Assembly: GCA_013397435.1 (NCBI GenBank) | Contig: VZRG01002591.1 | Coordinates: 29,969 to 93,968, forward strand | DNA length: 64,000 bases | Direction: 5' to 3' | From: Erythrocercus mccallii | Taxonomy: Eukaryota; Chordata; Aves; Passeriformes; Dicruridae | In this document: positions 61,001 through 64,000 of the stretch, piece after piece | Numbering within the stretch: position 1 is the stretch's first letter | Layout: each line of letters starts with the position of its first letter | The notes under the pieces: generated by a model | Told to the model about the DNA's origin: nothing | The model's database searches: none | What the model saw: only the letters and a program-made list of their open reading frames with translations | Program-made: the position numbers and the translations under genes

Positions 61001-64000
61001 GTTGGTTTTGGTTTGCAGAAATGTAAATTGAGAATAATTTTTTCCCCCATAATGAGATATTTACAATGATGCATAGACTGTCTGATTGTGAGAAATCAAT
61101 AGGATTCTGTTTCTCAAAAGCAAATATTGAGGGAATTAGCAGCTGCATAAGGCAGTATTTACCATTTGGGTACTGAATCATAGCAGAGACTGCACAACAT
61201 ACTGACATCCTCGTCTTGTCCTGCAACACCTCAGACCTGCCCCAGTGCCAGCATCTGCAGCACCAGCGAGCTCTGGGAAGTTTGTGGCCCAGGTAAGCTG
61301 GGCTCTGCACCCAGCAGCATCAAACACTCTGCCAGGCTGTCCCCATCAGCTTTCAAAGCTCTTCCTAAATCTGATGGAAGGAAACCTAACTACCCCATCC
61401 CTGGAGGAGTTCAAGGCCAGGCTGGATGGGACACTGAGCAACCTGGTCTAGCAGGAGGTGTCCCTCCTGCAGGGGATTAGAACTAGACTATCTTTAAGGT
61501 CCCCTCCAATCCAGACATTTTTTTTCATCCTGTGAAGCTTGGAAGGGAGATAGAGAAGTATTTTTATTTTACTGCTGCATTTACCATTTTCTGACATGAT
61601 GCTCACTTGTCCTGGTTTAATAGCATTGATGGGATCCAAAGTAGTGCCTTCCTGCTTTATTGTTTTTAAATTAACCTAGAGAGGCAAACCAGGGTGGGAC
61701 ATGCCCTGAGCTGGTTCAGCATTAAACATGAGGAAGGCTTGATGGAAAGCAACTTACTTTTTGAGTTAAACATTTTTCAGCTTGATGTATCACTGTTCAC
61801 CTTGATTTTGCTGGAGGCTTTCTGAAGGACTGATAACAGCCAATAAGGGACAATTTACTTGAAAGTAAAGGATTATCACATTTAGGAGAAAGATATTATT
61901 GCTATTCTTTCTTGAATGTTTGAAATCTCTTTTTGCTATTATAAGCCTAAACAGGGTCTCTGCAACAGCCTGTGATGGCAGGCAAGATTTCAGGTGAGAT
62001 TTTGTTTATATTTCCTGAGGTGTTATGGACAATGCAAATGGAAACCAACTTGTGTCCTTGGCGAGCTGGATGTGCCTACTGGGCCTTGCCCAGTGCAGCG
62101 ACAGCTTTGAGTTGTTACCTGCATGGCTTCATCTCATCAAGAAATAGCCACCAAAATTCATTAATATTAAAAATAAAGTCAACTAACTTTCTTTTGATAA
62201 AGACAACGACCAGTACAATGCTGGAGGCACTTGCAATCTGAGAGCTGTGACTCATGTTACACTCCAGAGAGGTTTGTCTCCCCTCTTCTAATGAAAATCA
62301 GGGAGTAAGAGGATACTCAGCCTCTTGCACACCAAGCCACTTTTCAGCCATGCCTAGTGGAATGTTTGCTGCCTTGCTCTTGGTATTTGGAAGATGTCAC
62401 CTTCGATGTTAAGTGGGAAGGTATTTTCCAAATGAAGCTGTGCCTCTGCTCATCCTCTGCTCATGAACCAGATGCCCCAGATGTTCCCATCCAGCACAGC
62501 TGCCCCCACAAGAGGTCTGCCTCAGCAGGGACAAGCAGGAGATGGAAATGACATGAGGGCCAGGGAAAATGTTGTAAACAAGCCAGCATGGAGAAGCTGG
62601 AGAAGGTGAGAGGTGCAGGGTCACAAGCCAGGTGAAAAAGGCCTGGGCTCAGGTCAGTGTGCTGAGATTTTCCAGGTAAAAAGGACAAATTAAGCCAAGC
62701 AATTAGGACAGCATTTCTATGGGCAAATCACAAAACCAGTGAGTGTTGGCACAGGAAGGGGGAATCTCTGCAGCGGGGGAGAAAATCCATCCCTGTGCCA
62801 GGGCTGTAGTGGCTTCCCGGGGATGGGGGAGGGAAGCTGTGTCTAGGACTGGGTGTCCCCCAGGAGATAGGGGGGCACTGGCACACCCCAGGGTGCTGAG
62901 ACAAGGCATCACCTGTGCCAACCTCTCCTCCAGGGCTTGCTGCAGATAGGCCAGCACTATACAGTGTTTGGTGCAGAGCAGCCACACCAGTGTTGGCTCA
63001 CCTGAGACCTTCTCACTGGAGCCCACACTGGTATTTTGTGGCACATGGCCCAGCACGATGGGCATATCCCCATTGCTGAGGCACAGGAGGATGTTACAGC
63101 ACCAGTGACCAGCGTTATCTGGCCATCCAGGCTGCACAGAAATAATGTCACAAGGATTAAATGCTCTCCTATGGGACAGGGGACACTGTGAGCCTCCAGG
63201 GTGGCCAGGGTCTCATGGAACTGGCTCCACTCAGTGTAGATGGGGATAGGGGAGAAAGGATGGCACAGGCTTATGCGATTTGTTCAGTTCATTTGCAAGT
63301 GATCATGGGCAGGAAAATGTTGCAAGCCCCACTGAGGACAGAGAAATATTACAAAGGGACCTACTGAGAAGCAGGAAATATGAGGAGGAAATAATAAAAT
63401 GAGATTCAGCTTGGAAAAATAGAAAGGAATACATGTGGGGAATAATATTTAGTAATTACTTCAGTGGGAGGAAAAGAGTGGAAAAGCAGAAAATCTAGAG
63501 GGAGAAGAAGAGCTCCAGCAAGACCAAAAGTGAGCAGCAAATGAGGTATTTTGCAAGGGAGGTGCTGAGGTTAATGTGCTGAGCTGAGATCTGCTCCCTG
63601 GCTCGCTCCCCTTGGGCATCGTGGGCCGCATGTGAGCACTGGCCCTGAATTGCACCAACCTCCACTGTCCCCTAATGACCGTGGCACAGCTGGTGGCAGC
63701 TGTACAGGGGCATGCAAGCCCCTGCTAAGGGGCTCTGTCCCCTGATGTGCCCAGCTTGGAGGTGAAACATTCCAGAGTGTTCCTCCACTCCCAGGGCGGG
63801 GGTCCTGTCACTGGCCGTGGATTCCTGCTGTTCTCTGCATGGCTCAGTGGTTTGGGCACGGGATTGCCTACAGCCACCTCGGGGCATCACTGTGCCCACA
63901 GGTCCCCAGCCTGGTGGTGCGTGCTCAGGGCAAAGCAGCCTCTGTGGGGTTTGCCAGCTTTTCCTCACCCTCACCACTGCTTGCTGTGCACACCAACTCT
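58096..64000. other. Intergenic flank, no gene recognised
   Basis: GC content rises, especially after about 60 kb. Several long frames occur (60152-60724 on +, 62703-63137 on -, 63672-63977 on -), but none has recognisable motifs, splice structure or family resemblance. In other vertebrates SHISA2 lies next downstream of ATP8A2 on the opposite strand (synteny from memory). I looked for its cysteine-rich and PPxY-bearing protein words and did not find them. One CR1 tail lies at 61397-61535. Confidence 0.6.
61397..61535 (+). mobile_element. CR1 LINE 3' end fragment
   Basis: ATCCCTGGAGGAGTTCAAGG, CCAGGCTGGATGGGACACTG, AGCAACCTGGTCTAGCAGGA and GATTAGAACTAGACTATCTT, followed by TAAGGTCCCCTCCAATCCAG, match the ordered 3' part of an avian CR1 on the + strand. 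A hairpin, GCAGGAGG-TGTC-CCTCCTGC, lies inside at 61451-61470. The terminal octamer repeat is diverged (CATCCTGTGA). No reverse transcriptase coding remains. Confidence 0.9.

Noticed and set aside
62703..63977. SHISA2 terminal exon on the minus strand, expected from synteny
   Set aside because: The minus-strand frames here (62703-63137, 63672-63977) lack the cysteine pattern and proline/tyrosine motifs of SHISA proteins.

Overview
The window is single-copy vertebrate chromosomal DNA, almost certainly from a bird and probably a passerine. Evidence: split exons with GT/GC-AG junctions, CR1-type LINE tails in both orientations, a SINE tail of the zebra-finch TguSINE1 kind, and a diverged avian endogenous-retrovirus LTR. 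There are no operons, phage, CRISPR arrays or bacterial gene signatures, and more than 95% of the bases are non-coding.

The one gene I can prove is the 3' end of ATP8A2 on the + strand. It encodes a P4-ATPase phospholipid flippase. Its last four coding exons lie at 23541-23629, 29356-29460, 44670-44761 and 51754-51851. Joined, they keep one frame for 127 residues to a TAA stop and give the last transmembrane segment plus the cytosolic regulatory tail, including the conserved GYAFSQEE motif. Splice phases agree at every junction. The third intron from the end (29461-44669) starts with GC instead of GT, and the phase match shows this is the real donor. The preceding exon was not found in the first 23.5 kb and probably lies upstream of the window. 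The 3' UTR starts at 51852; the best candidate end is an AATAAA/ATTAAA pair at 58041-58058 followed by a GT-rich stretch.

Region by region: 1-23540 is intron with a tRNA-like relic (201-262), a SINE tail (3257-3340), two CR1 tails (6241-6339, 7234-7297), a 20-base assembly gap (7517-7536), an antisense LTR (10895-11459) and an intronic CpG island (12420-13010). 23630-29355 is intron with one CR1 tail and a near-perfect hairpin (26415-26458). 29461-44669 and 44762-51753 are introns with only minor inverted repeats and simple repeats. 51852 to about 58095 is the inferred 3' UTR. 58096-64000 is intergenic, richer in GC towards the end, with one CR1 tail (61397-61535) and no recognisable gene.

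I found no previously undescribed gene system. The best leads are the GC-AG intron, the hairpin at 26415-26458 (which looks like a template-switch mutation), the intronic CpG island, and the antisense LTR promoter.
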